From: Sympetrum striolatum
Taxonomy: Eukaryota; Arthropoda; Insecta; Odonata; Libellulidae
NCBI GenBank assembly: GCA_947579665.1
Contig: OX388350.1
Coordinates: 32,335,393 to 32,399,392 of the forward strand
DNA: 64,000 nucleotides
Direction of reading: 5' to 3'
Position numbers and translations under genes: made by a program. The notes under the pieces are model-generated. The model was not told the DNA's origin. It worked only from the letters and a program-made list of their open reading frames with translations, and did not search any database. Shown in pieces: positions 1 to 12,700 of the stretch (position 1 is its first letter; each line of letters starts with the position of its first letter).

Positions 1-3000
1 CTTTGCAGGCAAAGCGTAGATGAAGCATTTTATTGCTGAATAGGTGCAAATTAAATAATTAACATCTAGCGAGAAAGCGTTTCTGCATAATTATTAAAGG
101 TAACTCTCTTGGTTTCCTATAAGTTATTTCGTATTTTTTAACTTAATTGTTTTAGAGATTAAATAAATTTTTAATACATACAATGGAAAATAACCTATAT
201 TTGTTTTCATTCATTTCATTACGTCTATATTTTTTCAAAGATGATTATGCGTTGCGTGTCTGTCTTACGTACTAGTATTTGTGGTCCGCATCTTAAATAA
301 AAGCTTGAAATAATATATTTTGTCATTTACTTAATTGATACTAAGAACAAACTTGCAAAAAAGGATATTAATTACTTGCAGGAAATAAATCAGGGATATT
401 CTGATTGAAATGGGAATTTATTATGTATATAAAGCACGTTTACTCATAATTGAGGGAATTAAATACTTCTGATGAGCTGTGTACTTTTATTTATTTTTCA
501 ATGCTAGCTTACAATGAGTTTTTTAACGGGTTAATTATGCAAATTTTGTATTTACCTAACAGAAAGCTATTAATTACGTATCAAATTAAACTCAAGTGAA
601 AGTACAGAAGTCAAACCCAAGAGGAGTAAAACTTAACTATTCGAATAATAATACTTTAATTCGAATAAGTAAAACTTAATTGATAACAATTCAACTTCAG
701 ACCTCAAAAATAAATTAGCCTTTGATTGCGAGAGAAATTTTTTCCAGGGCCTCTGAGCATCCTATGTAAACATGTGCTCAACGTGGTGATGGATTTATAA
801 CACTTAATAAATCATAAGGTTTTCGTGTATAAGATAAACAGCGGAACATCATCGTATTAAAATTTGAGGTAAATATAAACAAATATGCATGTGGCATCCT
901 TTACCAGGTGTACGAATTTCACACAGTGACGGACTTCACTCCTCAAATTGTGAAAGTTCTGAGGACACCTGGTTTACTCCCCGCGCGCCCAAATAAAGCG
1001 GTCCCGCTTTGTTCCCGGGCTTATTCCCGTCCCACTTCGCCTCCCGATCTTTGTAAGCGTGTAACGCTTTCCATTGTAACTGCTTAATACTCGTCCGGCC
1101 GTAAAAAACTCCTCGCGCAGGAGCTGTTTAACATCTTCCCGTCTATGAACTGGATCAACCCGCTCCGACTTCATCCCTCATTCCAATCTTTCGCTACTCC
1201 TTTTTCAATCCACCGCGACTCTAATGCGCGCGTGAGAAAAAATATCCTCCGTAAAGTTCCGTTGAGAGAGAGTTTCAAGACGAATTAAACACGGTAGCGG
1301 GACTTTTTCGAGGGATGAGACTCGGAGTCTGCGGGGGGTAGGGAGATTAAAATAAGCCGGCGAAATATTCGAGTCTTTTGCGGTCTGCGCGACGAGAGGA
1401 TTTGGAAAGAAGGGGTCGAATGCAAGACTGTGATTCTTTCCTCGGATTCGCCTCCCGCCGAGCGGAGATAAAGAGAATCTGAGGAGTTTTCGGGTGTTTA
1501 ATGGGTCGTCCCATGATGTTTAGTCCAGGTCCAGCGACTACCCCTTTTCAAACTGCTTTTCTGGAAGCGCTCTGGTTCCTTGGGTCAGTGTTTTTGTCGG
1601 GGTGAACGGAAGTGTGAACGTCAGGGCGATTGTAGGCTTGTCTATCTGTCTGTTGGGATGTGTCAGTTTCTCGGTTTGCTAGTGTATCAATGTGACAGTT
1701 TTTCTGTGGCTGTGTTTGCACGTCGCTAGGCGCGGATAGTGGGGTTGCATCAGTGCTAGCAAAGTAGGGTGAGTAGCTGAATCTCGGTTCTCAAACATGG
1801 TGTAAATCTACTGCATGGATCAGAGGAGGGTTATCCAAGGGCATAAATTGATTCACTCAGTGGATTTCTACAGAAAGAAGTTTCCTTCTGAATTTGATGA
1901 CTGAGTAACATTTTTTATAAGTACCGTACCGTCTTAAAAGGGTAGAATAGTATAAGCCAGAATGAGTCCAACGCCAAGTTTAAAAATACCCCTTATTTTA
2001 CTCAAATTCTGAAATCTCCTGTAAGCATATATAAAAGGTCATAAATGACACTGTCCATCTTTTTCGACCCCTCATAAATCAAACCTATCAAAATTATTTT
2101 CATCATGATGTATATTTGATGAATGTCTCTGCTGAACGTGTTGTTGATTTGCTAACAAGTGTCATTTAAATATATATATTAGGTACTATTGTTGATTTAG
2201 ATCTGCAGGCTAATAAAATTTAATCACCCTCTTCAATAATTTGATTATAAGATATGTAACTTAAATATAAGTATTTACTGCTGTATTTCACTTGATTTAT
2301 TTCTTCAAAAAATAAATGACTGCATGGGTTAGAGGAAACCTAGTTTGAAAAGTAGATCTTTTTAGCAGTAGCTCTTCAGCAAACCAGGTATTGTTTTCTT
2401 TTTAATATAATCTCAATAGCGCCATTACAATGATGAGTTAGAAATTGTCAAGAACTTTGAGTTCAAGAGGTCCTTTATTTCCTCCGTTTTCCTGAATATA
2501 AAATCGTGGATGTGAAAGTAAAAGTTGCTCGTACCGTGTCAGTTGAAGAGATAGTTCATTACACGTATGGTAAGAGGTTCGTATTACGTCAGATAGAGTT
2601 ACAAGAAAAAGGTAAATGGCATTATGGAAAGAATAATGGGATAGTGAAGCACTTTCTATGGAAAAAGTAATAAGACGTAGTCTAGAAATTCCGAACCAAA
2701 CCCTCATTATTTTTAACTGGACAACTACAGCCCTTTCTCTTCCGACGAGAATTTTTTTGACCTATTCCACACACATTTCTACGTATCACTGGGTCGACTT
2801 TTCGTGACTTCCTTTCCTTAACGTCTGATATGATAAATTTTCAACGCTTATGAAAGTCTTCTGTGAGTCAAACATGCCTTGAATCAAGGGAATTTTAAAA
2901 ACACATTAATACCCTTTCATGAAAAGGGAAATATTTTGAATTGTACTAAGATGATCGAGATGAATCATAAACCTTCAGCCGGAGAGTTTTTAGATACACT

Positions 3001-4834
3001 AAACTGAAGAATCCTCAAAGGAGTAGAACCAATTTGATTTCGATGCATTAGTCATCATTGAGTGAAAGTTTATTTATATATTAAATTCCTTCGGAAGTTG
3101 GAATTGGGGAAATCGATGTATAACTGACAAATTCTAATTTGATTGGCCGAAAAAAGTGTAAGATTACAAATAATTAGGAAATATTCGTGGAGTTAGATGG
3201 AAATAATGATTGTAGTTCTTAAAAAGAGATGGTAGAAAAATTGCAACTCTTATTTTGATTAAATTTACAATGATGATCCTAGCCGCACACCATTTAAAAT
3301 TACCCCAATTTGTAGATAGAAGACTTGTTGTTATTTATGAAGAGTATTTATTCCTTATAAAGTCCTTGGTTGAAAATAAATACCGACAGAATTAATTTCC
3401 ACCCCATTTTGACCAAGTTCTGTTTTTCCTTACGGTACAAAGGGCTTAGGATGGGCGGGAGAGATATTGTCTCATAAACAATATTTTTTTCTCAGGTATG
3501 AGATATTCAGAAACAATATTCTATATATATATAGAATATTGACTCATATAAAATATAATTTTTTTAAATTTAATTTTTATTACTTATTATTTAAAAAAAT
3601 ATTTATCAATTCACATTAAAAAATGGAATTTGTCCTTAACGCCCTCCTGCAAGTATTCTTTTACTTTATTCATGATTTTTTATGCGTCTCAATGTGAATA
3701 CATGTTGCAACGTGAACATATAAAACAACATATCTTGTCATTGAGCTCCTTCGGTTAGTCTTCTCCACCAAAGACATGAAATGGGAATGATTTTTACGGG
3801 TAAACAATAATTTTTCTACGCAAAGATTGTGGCAAATTTGAATGGCATTTTTATTATAATTACCATAGCAAATTCGATCAAAATCAGAGTTGCAATCCTT
3901 TGGCGTTCAACTTCTTAGCCACGGTCCGTTGCCTCTGAAACCAAACCTGCGTCTCGGACAAAAAACGTTGCATTTTTGCCCACTTGCTCATTTCCTCAAT
4001 AGTTCCCACCTTCATTCACGTCAACCTTGTTGTTCTTCTATCACGCGAGATGGTGCTGGATGTCCGTTGCGTCCAAACGGAACGCGGAAGAAAAGCATCT
4101 GGGATTCGCGGATCGCCTTTGTGTGGAAGCGTAGAGGGAGCTACAGCGCGAAGATGCCTATCTCGCCATCTCTTTTCCTTCGTTCTCGCTTTCGTTCGTG
4201 AAAGAGAGAAAAAGGACAAAGGGGAAATAGGACGACCCAAGCAGTGGCTCTGCTCGAAGATGAGAAGTGTTTTGTGCCCTCGGTGCACGCTCGATGTGTG
4301 TATGAGGCGGCTTTCACGCTCCGTTGATCAGAGGCCGAGGTTCCGGTCCCGACATTGATACGTCTTTTTCGAGAGGGTGTGCTTCCTCTGTCAGCACACG
4401 CGCGAGGTGACGTCATCTCTTTTTCGCGGTTCCTCTCGGTCGCCTATACCTGGTGGACGTCCTCACTTAATTCGAGCCTACGCGAAATTCCGCTCATAAA
4501 TATTCACGTAACGACGCGTAAGGGATTAAGATGCGGATTAGGTGTTTGAAAATGCTCCACCCATGCACGCTTTGGATCTCCCCTCGTTGAGCTTTCCGGT
4601 CTGAGGAGAGTTGAATGATCGAAAGTACTCGGCCTTTCTCCTCTTCCTCCACTTTTCTACGCCATTCTGCTTCCTCCTGCATTTACTTGCACTTTATGCC
4701 TTCGCTGATTCAGTTTGGACGCAGTCCTCGTTAAGGATTGTTCAATTATGCATTCAATTTATTTTTATCGCATTGGCGTATTTTTTCCTAAAGAAAGCGT
4801 TCCTTTAGTATTTAATTAAGTTGAGCAAATTCAT
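1..4834. other. Gene-free AT-rich stretch with two CpG-bearing patches
   Basis: I find no gene here. Background is AT-rich. Two patches stand out by many CpGs and higher GC: about 960-1740 and about 3990-4720. Their open frames (for example 3984-4358 on plus and 4141-4416 on minus) overlap on opposite strands and show no known domain, so I treat them as chance frames in GC-rich DNA. At 905-973 there is an imperfect hairpin: ACCAGGTGT at 905-913 pairs with ACACCTGGT at 965-973, with an inner TTTCACA/TGTGAAA stem. At 3514-3541 there is a 28-bp palindrome centred on TATATATATA. No splice-bounded exon, RNA gene or terminal-repeat element was recognised. Confidence 0.6.
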
Positions 4835-5145
4835 ATGATTATTTTATTGATTATATTTTTTGTTCGTATATTCTTGATTTATTTATTGATTTTATTTTCT
4901 AGTTTGTATTTTAGTGATTGCATTCTCTTGACAATATTGTCTGGGTTGTATTTTCTTGATTATATTTCTTTATAGATTTTATTTTTGATTGTATTTTCTT
5001 ATTGGTTATTTTCCGTTTGTATTTTATTGATTTTTATTGATTATATCTTAGTGATTGTATTTCCTTGATTTTATTGAATCTATTTTCTAGATAGCATTTT
5101 GTTGATTGTATTTATTTTTCTTGAGTATATTTATTATTGCGATAG
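4835..5145. repeat. Degenerate short-period T-rich tandem repeat
   Basis: About 300 bp is built from diverged copies of a unit like TTGATTGTATTTTCT, recurring at irregular spacing of roughly 15-22 bp (TTGATTATATTTTT, TTGATTTTATTTTCT, GTGATTGCATTCTC, TTGATTATATTTCT and so on). The spacing and base changes fit an old minisatellite-like array. It runs directly into a probable retrotransposon 3' end, so it may be part of that element's tail rather than an independent satellite. Confidence 0.6.
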
Positions 5146-5149
5146 TATT

Positions 5150-5226
5150 TTATAACACTGTAAGTATTTTTATTGTAAACTGTCAATGGGATTACACCCG
5201 TAATAAACATATTATTATTATTATTA
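5150..5226 (+). mobile_element. Probable 3' end of a non-LTR retrotransposon
   Basis: The segment ends with a small hairpin-like ATGGGATTACACCCGT, then AATAAA followed by an ATT-repeat tail (ATTATTATTATTATTAT). A short hairpin, a polyadenylation-like AATAAA and a trinucleotide tail are the usual 3' terminus of several arthropod non-LTR retrotransposon clades and of the SINEs that borrow their tails. No reverse-transcriptase coding sequence is present upstream, so this is a 5'-truncated copy at best. The clade cannot be named from this much sequence. Confidence 0.4.
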
Positions 5227-7228
5227 TATGTAGCATCTTAAATGAGTAAGTGTGTTTATAACTGGACACAGTTAACACGAAGGATTCGTTTAACTACATA
5301 GTTGGGTTATTTTTATCGCATTAACGTATTTTTTCCCAACGGAAGTGTTCCTTTCGTATTTAATTTTAGTTGAGCATAATAATATATTTATGCATAGAAT
5401 TTTAAATATGTAAATGTGTTTATAATCTATCCTTTTAATAATTTGGATATCCATTGGCATGTTTTAACGCACTATTATTTCTAATTAGATATTGGAGTGG
5501 TGAAATGTATTTGTTTATTTAACCCAGTGATGATTCTTTGTTATATATATTTATGTATATAGTTGTTTACTACTGTTGTTGTAGCCATTTTAAAAAGAGG
5601 ACAGATCTTTAACCTATCAATGGAGTTTATTTACTCGATATCGTATTAATCATGAACATTTTTCATATTAAAATCGAAATATAACTTTTCCTACTATGTG
5701 CTTCAACTAAATATGTGAATAAATGACGTTGGATGAAAGAGAAATTATACAAACTTATACACGTTACCACAGGATTTAACGGAAACGAACTATGTTTTGT
5801 CGCATAGCGTCAACATCAGGTACTAGAAAACATGAATCATTCACTTATTTATAACACTTGAGAATTTGTATGATCACATTAAACACGTTTTTTGTAAAAT
5901 ATTAGACAGGAAAGTTCATCTTCCTCTCATCTCCAAAATTTTCAAATAATACTTATTCATTGCTTCGTATACTTTAATAAACCCGAGTATACTAGTCAGT
6001 TCAATGAGTAAGGTTCATCTTGTAATTCATTTTTATTCGAGACCTCTTTCTTGTGATCATCCATCTCCAGGAATTAGGTTCTAAGATCGATGGACACTTT
6101 CAATGTACGTAATATTCTTACACGGTGCTCGATTAATTAACAATTTAGTTAATAAATTCTAAATTAACGACTGGATTCCTTTTCAAGGAGATACTGTGAA
6201 AGATTGCCATTAAATCTCTGTTAGCGACTTCTTTCTCCCGTGCTTCCTCTTCATTACCATTCTGGTTCAACGTTCTCATGAACTTCGATTAACTGCGTGT
6301 GTTAAGTTCCTTTTCTTGTACGCTCTTTCGCTCTCTGTATGAACATCTAGAAGTCTTTTATTCACCCTGATATCCTTTCAAACATGCTGATATTTAATGT
6401 GGGCCATCTTGTGATTTTAAAGACATTCACTAAAATCATTGTTAAAGATTCGTTTTACCGTTGATGCGGATTAAATTTTGAATTGTTTTTTATAATTATC
6501 GATTCTGCTTCTGTGCCATCAGTATGTTTTGATGCCATTAACAAAAGTTACGTAGAATTCAGCGCAGGAGATAAACTTTGAACTAAGCAAGAACGAAGAT
6601 AGAATTCACAGAGTCCAGTATTTTTTAGTCAATGGCAGTTTTCGAAATAACATGCTCATACCTTTTCTTGAGGGATATCCATCAGACTCGGAACATAATT
6701 AATAGATTTAAATAAGTATTTCTTTTTTTCTATCCGTGACAATAGATAAGAAACCTTGTAGCACACCATTTTCCTCTTGAAATAAAGTTTACTCTCAGAA
6801 TTATAGTTGCCAAAATTCGCACACTGACTTTAACATACGTAAAGTATGTTTGAGGATCTCTAAATGTTTTATTAAACAACGTATTTAAACAATTTTAAGG
6901 CTGTGCTTGTACAAAACTTTAGATAAATGATTCATTCGATTTTATTCATAACTGAATGTATTTCGGTTGCACATAATTATAATTTTATTAAAAAACAAAC
7001 TGATCATTTGCTATGAAATAAAATTTTAATACTGTAGATCGTATTATTGAGTTGTAACACGCAAATACGCGCTTTGAAATGGAGAATGTATTGTGAAACG
7101 ATAATATTCATAAAATTACCCTCTAGGAAACTTATGTATTACTCCTCAATGACTTAAAGGCTTTTAAGTTTTTCCACTTCCACATAATAACTTTTTATCC
7201 CAATGTAGAATAGACTTGAAAAAGGTCC
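5227..7228. other. Gene-free stretch
   Basis: AT-rich DNA without a recognisable gene. The one structured item is the hammerhead-like repeat at 5754-5835, listed separately. I see no long open frame, inverted-repeat transposon or tandem array in the rest. Confidence 0.55.
5754..5835 (-). ncRNA. Degenerate hammerhead-ribozyme-like repeat, copy A
   Basis: On the minus strand the segment reads CTGATGT (5819-5813), a stem II-like TGACGC-TATG-GCG block, then AAAAC in place of the conserved GAAAC. Downstream come GTGGTA (5770-5765) and GTATAAG (5760-5754). The copy at 57173 has the same layout: GTGGTA begins 49-50 bp and GTATAAG 59 bp after the CTGA start in both, and intervening bases match well by eye. 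This identifies one repeat family. The core resembles hammerhead ribozymes carried by Penelope-like retroelements (CTGANGA, stem II, GAAA). It has an extra base after CTGANGA and a changed GAAA, so self-cleavage is unlikely. Confidence 0.4.
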
Positions 7229-7299
7229 GGCGGGACGGGAAATCGAACCCGGGTCTCCCGATTGCAGGTCAGGTGCTCTGTCCATTGAACTATCCTGCC
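7229..7299 (-). tRNA. tRNA-like gene or tRNA pseudogene, anticodon TGC by position
   Basis: Read on minus, a 71-nt sequence folds as a cloverleaf. The acceptor is GGCAGGA/TCCCGCC with one A-C mismatch, followed by TA at positions 8-9. The D-arm is GTTC/GAGC, the anticodon stem is CCTGA/TCGGG with loop CCTGCAA, and the T-loop is TTCGATT. The T stem has one mismatch. By position the anticodon is TGC (Ala), but the invariant U33 is C, which is abnormal for a working tRNA. A run of five T on the minus strand (7223-7219) follows the 3' end at polymerase III terminator distance. A decayed tRNA gene or the head of a tRNA-derived SINE is more likely than a functional tRNA-Ala. Confidence 0.5.
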
Positions 7300-9635
7300 C
7301 GCTATCCAGGAGACTATGTGGTCAGGGATATAAAGGAGAGAAAACAAAAATAACGTTTAGGGTAATGGAGATTTCAGAGAGATGGTATGATGCATGAAAA
7401 ATTATTTTCACTAGCTGAGCTATTGCTGTTTATTTCCATTAAAAATATTTCAGAGAAAACAATCTTTTAATTACTATTATATTCGTTCTACATTCTCCCA
7501 AAACTCCAATTAGGACGCATATTGATATTGAAATTGCTTATACACTTCCTGAAGTTCAATGACTAGAACGACAAATTGAAACTCAACTCTGTCCGTCCGC
7601 GCATTTCATAACGGTTTTCATATTTTTTCCGTGAGCAAGAACTTAATTTAGTGTTTCTGATACCCGCTTTTGATGCGATATGCAAATAATCCTCCAACTA
7701 CTTTCAGTGGTTGTGAATACGTATAATTTGTTCCCTTCTCGCTAGATGTTACTCCTAGGACAATAAATTTGTAATTCCCCCCTTTCTCTACGCTACCTCA
7801 CATCCACCTTTTCCGCATGTTTTTTCTTCAGAAGGAAAGGGTAAACTCACTTATCTGCCTTTCCAGACTGTGATGCATTGTCATGGGTACGGCCCGTGAC
7901 TCTTCCCTCTTTCTCGCCGAGGCCCCATTTAATACGTGGCAGGCAACCTGAGGGAGTTTTCCTCCGAATGCGTCACACCTCCGACGGCGAAAAAAAAGAA
8001 ACGCCTTTTTCTCAAGAAAAGCGGTAAAAAGTTTGAAAAAAGTCGTATTTTCGCCCCGCGCGACCTCCTTTGACGTTTTTTTTCGGTCTCTTACGTCGTC
8101 TCCCTTAAGATGCAAAGACTAAGGTGAGGGAAGGTTTATTAGGGAAGGATTTTTGTGCAAGGGGCGAGGGGAAGAGAAAAGGTAACAAATGCTGTATTTT
8201 TTCTTTTATTACGCTCTGCTCCAAATTTCATTTTCGTGACTCGAGAATTAACGAACTCCTTCGGTGAACATGTGCTCCTCCACGAAAGGGCGAGTTATGC
8301 TCGTTTTGTTATAATTCTTTTTCGTTGCCTTTGCGAAGAAGATCCATTTTCATTCGTTAAAAGGGATTCGAGAAGGCGTTGCCCTCATTTACTTTTTTCT
8401 TTTTCATTTCATTGCCTTTTACACCGGTCTTCTTCTCGGCATATCTTATGGGTCTTCCCGACTGAAGTATTCGATGGTGTGTCTCATTGGATTCGTATTA
8501 CTCTCATGATGAGTTTATTAGGAGGGTATAATGTGGGATTTACTAGGTTATATTACCTAATTGAGAATCACATTGCCAATCAATAATATATTTCGCATTG
8601 ATGAGCAGCTATAAAATAAATTAAAGAGATACTAAGTAGGAATATGACACCTTTTAGAAGAGAAAAATTTATGCCAGTGTTACTCAGGTGAGGACAACTT
8701 TTAATTTTTTCAGGGTTATAAATAATAAAATCCACTATAATGTGGCAAATGCTACAGCTTTCTCTTTTTACTAAATGAAAATGTGCAGAAATCATATTTT
8801 TGGTGATTTTTTTGCAAGTGTATATACGCAATTACCCTAAAATCATCAGCGAAAGCAAGCAAGAATGCAATCCGGTAACAAAATCACCAACTAGGTGATG
8901 ATGATAAAGAATGATAGGAAAAACACTATGCAATAATTAAAATAATTTGGCTCCATATATTGACGTAGTTCAGTTTGGCAGGAAGGAGGAGTCACTGATA
9001 TTAATATTTAAATTATTTGTTTGTGGCTTCAAAATTTAAAATGGTCCCAAGAAAAGATATGGAAATATAAGTCGATTATTCGAAATTATTAGGAGATTTA
9101 GGTCAGCTACTGTTTTGGAATGGAATGCAATTCCTAGTTGTCAGTAAGGGGAGGGATCTTACGAATGGAGTGAATGTTTTTAGAATATACATTTCAACGC
9201 AAACTGAAATACAAAGTGAATGATTTTGTATGACTGCTTCGAGAATGTCTCACTTTTATTATAGAACCAGTATGGTTTTGGGTATATGAAGGGTAGATAT
9301 TTCAAATTTCAAATACAGTTTTCTTACACAAAGTCACTGCCTATTTGCATGTTTGAGCAATTTTCGTGAAATAAAATATCCAATGACTTAATTTTTTCTG
9401 GAAGTAGAGTTTTAATTTAATTTTCGGTCAGCACAGCTCCAGCTGTCGTTAATCACGTTGGTCTGAGGAAGAAAGGAAATGGAATGGCTCTGCTTCAAAG
9501 GGCTCTAGAGCCATTCGGGGGAACGTGTGAATAAACTCATGTCGAAGGAAAAAGGCATTCTTACAAATCTTTCGTGACTCTAATCCGCTCACGAGGAAGA
9601 GCAACCGTAGTGCTTTGGCTGATTAAAATCGCGCC

Positions 9636-9705
9636 GCAAACTTCCGGAATTCGAACCCGAGCACCCATTGTCTCGGAGCATGCACCGCGTCCAATGACTC
9701 GTCGA
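9636..9705 (-). repeat. Degenerate tRNA-derived sequence (probable SINE head)
   Basis: On the minus strand there is a good B-box-like GGGTTCGAATTCCGG, preceded by a D-arm-like GAGTCATTGGACGCGGTGCATGCTCC. The order and spacing of the internal promoter boxes match a tRNA. The acceptor arms do not pair and no clean anticodon loop can be drawn. The wording of the D-arm region is close to the SINE at 48964-49096 (AGTCATGTGGACAGCGC). I therefore read it as an old tRNA-derived retroposon copy. Target duplications were not found. Confidence 0.4.
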
Positions 9706-12700
9706 AGAGTTGAAATCATAGGCGAGCCTTTTTGCCCATCAGTCACACCGATCTTAAAGATGTACTCCTTTCACACTTTGAACCGTTCTTACATCCCTCG
9801 GAGTTCACGACGCCTCACCTTCTCATGAGTATCCTGCTTGCTAGGTTAGATATTCCAGCTTCCCTTAGTTAAAGGAGAGTTAGCTACCAATATTTTCTTG
9901 TAAGAAAAAGCTTTCATTGCTGTGAACACCTATGATTTAGTTTTAGTTTGCCACGCACTCTTCATGGTTAGAATCTGAAGCAAATATCAATTCTAGATTT
10001 ATTGCTGCTATAATGACGAGCTAATTATCCAGGAGATTGTACCAGGTTAAATACTGTCCTAAACGGATTTTGTTTGCGTAGTGTCATAGCGCAATGCAAG
10101 TAATTACAGTTGTTTTACGAAGCATATTTTATGATACCATTGTTATAGAAGTAAATAGCTTACTTAACCTATCGTACCTTTTAGCAAAAGATTTGTATGA
10201 ATTGAATAATTCCATCATTGCTCTGATGATTTTAGCTTACATACAGCGTGTTTATGCTTTTAAGAAATGTTAATCGCTATCTTTTGCAGAGGAAGATGCA
10301 TTAGTTTGGTTTAGTAAAATAAATATGATAAGTTAGATATATATTTCTCAGTACTTTATCTTGCTATTTTAGGAATTTTAAGCAAAGGTCCGCAAGGTAG
10401 TCCATATTTACTATCAAGGGGCCTATGTGATATTCTTGATTCGGGTTTACTGCTCCGAAGTCGGCTAATTTTAACTGTTTAAATAAAATATAACATTAAT
10501 ATTTATTTGTTACAAATAGTTACCATACAGAATTGTGTGAGATTGAGCAAATATAAAAAAACAAGAGGACTGAAATAAATACTTAAAATAATTTCGTTTT
10601 TCTATTTGTTATAATCACATCGAAGTAAAGTACAGGTAGTCAAAGAAGAATCGAGATTTTCATTAAGGGAACGATGGTCACAAAATATTAAGAAACCCGG
10701 ATTTAAACGAAGAATTGAATTTCAATTACCTCTATGTATACACCCATATGAAGCCAATCATTTTCACTGAAAAAGCCAAACAATTCAATATCATAAATCA
10801 TCATTCTATTAGATATAGCTGCAGTGAGTTGTCATTTATCGTTGGGATGTTTCCAGAATGGATAAAGTCATATCTAAAAAACATTGGTGTAGCTTATTGG
10901 GTACATATAGTAATTTAAGCGATTTTCCATGGTTCGCAATCGTCCAATAACTCGATCACGCATTGCATTCTATATATTTGGAGTTTGTGTAATCTAATTA
11001 ATGACAGAAAATATATAAAACAATTTTCAGAAGTATCCTAAACGAATATGCAACTTAAGTTTGTATGTTCCTTGATCTTATGCAACCAACGAAACATACT
11101 ACAGGTTGATTATAAAATTATTATCATATTACAAACGTCCTGCTTTCCTTACTTTCATAACTTAACCTTCATTACAGTGGACACTGTTAAGAAATTCGTT
11201 TTTGCAGCATGGTCGCAACCCGAAACGGTCGTAAGACGTAATCTACTCTTCTCATTAAAATAGATATGAATACGATCAATTCGTTCCAACCTTAGAAACA
11301 CGGAATATATTCCTGTTATGTTAATTATTTTTAGTTGAGTGATTTAGAATAAACTTAGATATATCGTCGATTTAGCGAAATTGTACTGTTCTTTAAATAC
11401 GGGACCACGAACCCTGTTATCATGTTTTGCTATAATTTCCTTCTTCACTTCCACGATAATTATCTTAGTTCTTTTAGTTACCACAATCAATCGTAAAATA
11501 TATTTAATAGACACATAATACACAGCGCTCGACCCAAAAATAATCACACTGCGTTTGAATTAGAGTAACTGAGTGTGTCTGTTATTGCCTACACTTTCTA
11601 CGCTCTAGATATCTTAAAATAGGAACAAAGAAACGATGGCAGGCGATCTTAACCCGAAAGAAATGTTTTTTTCAAAAGTTGATCATAACCCGTATTGTTC
11701 GTAACCGTAGGATCCTCTATGCTGATAAGGTCGAAACCTGACAAAATAATATCTTACAAACTGTAAATCAACAGAACACCCACGATATTGACGTAAATTT
11801 ATGAATCAAAACGTTCATAAGAATCTGGATTAAAATTCATTTTATCATTATAATAAAAACACTGATACATTATAAAGTAGTATAAGGGCGATGAAATGGA
11901 GATAATAGAGAAAACCTCAGTTGAGATTGTCCAAGGTACGCCTTAAGCCGCAACTTTCTCCCGTCACCTCTTGACTGTGATATAATTCTCGTAGGTGACC
12001 GTTTTTTTCTACACGAATGCCATGTTTTAGTAGATAGTAGAATTTTTACTGCGTTGATATACATTGATTGGGTAATTAAAGGATTGCAATTCCAGTTTGA
12101 AGGACTAAGGAATGGGAAGATGTTATATTTTCTCTACGTTTCTCCAATTTGTCCTGATTCGGCGTATTCCACATAATCTTTACCTTTTTTCATCTACCCA
12201 ATCCTCCACTTTTGTCTTCTTTCGATTTATATCTCATCTGCGGAGAGTAAAGAAAATATTCATCAATCACGTTCTCATTTTCAGCCTTTCACGCTACAAA
12301 TCTCCCTCTGCCCTTGCTTCAGAAATAGCCCTCTACAGTGCTCTCCTAAATTACATTCCCCTCATCGCTCTGAGAAAAGAATTACGACAGCAAAGGGGTT
12401 GCTGGGGAGTAGGAATGTCTAATATATAAATTTAGGGTGACTCCTATGATACGAAAGGAAAGGAAGTAAAATTTCTCTATCTTCAATTGTGTCCTCTCTT
12501 CTATTCAAGAAGTTGCCGAAGTAAGACTTTCTTAAAAAAAGTGTCAGGGTGTCAGCTTCAGCTTAGCCATGGTATCATGTAGGTCACTATTTTGTGACGT
12601 CTCAATATCTAAAGATAGACTTGGAAATTTGAATTTTAAAAATACACATATGTTCAAATTCAACACAAAACAATCTTCATGTTTTGTGCTTTCTATGTAT

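Noticed and set aside
8155..8586. 143-codon plus-strand frame
   Set aside because: No ATG at its apparent start, no recognisable domain, basic/aromatic low-complexity parts, and it lies next to a CpG-rich patch where frames stay open by chance.
11704..11730. CTGATAAGGTCGAAACC resembling a hammerhead core
   Set aside because: No room for stem II and no matching flanks of the hammerhead-like family.
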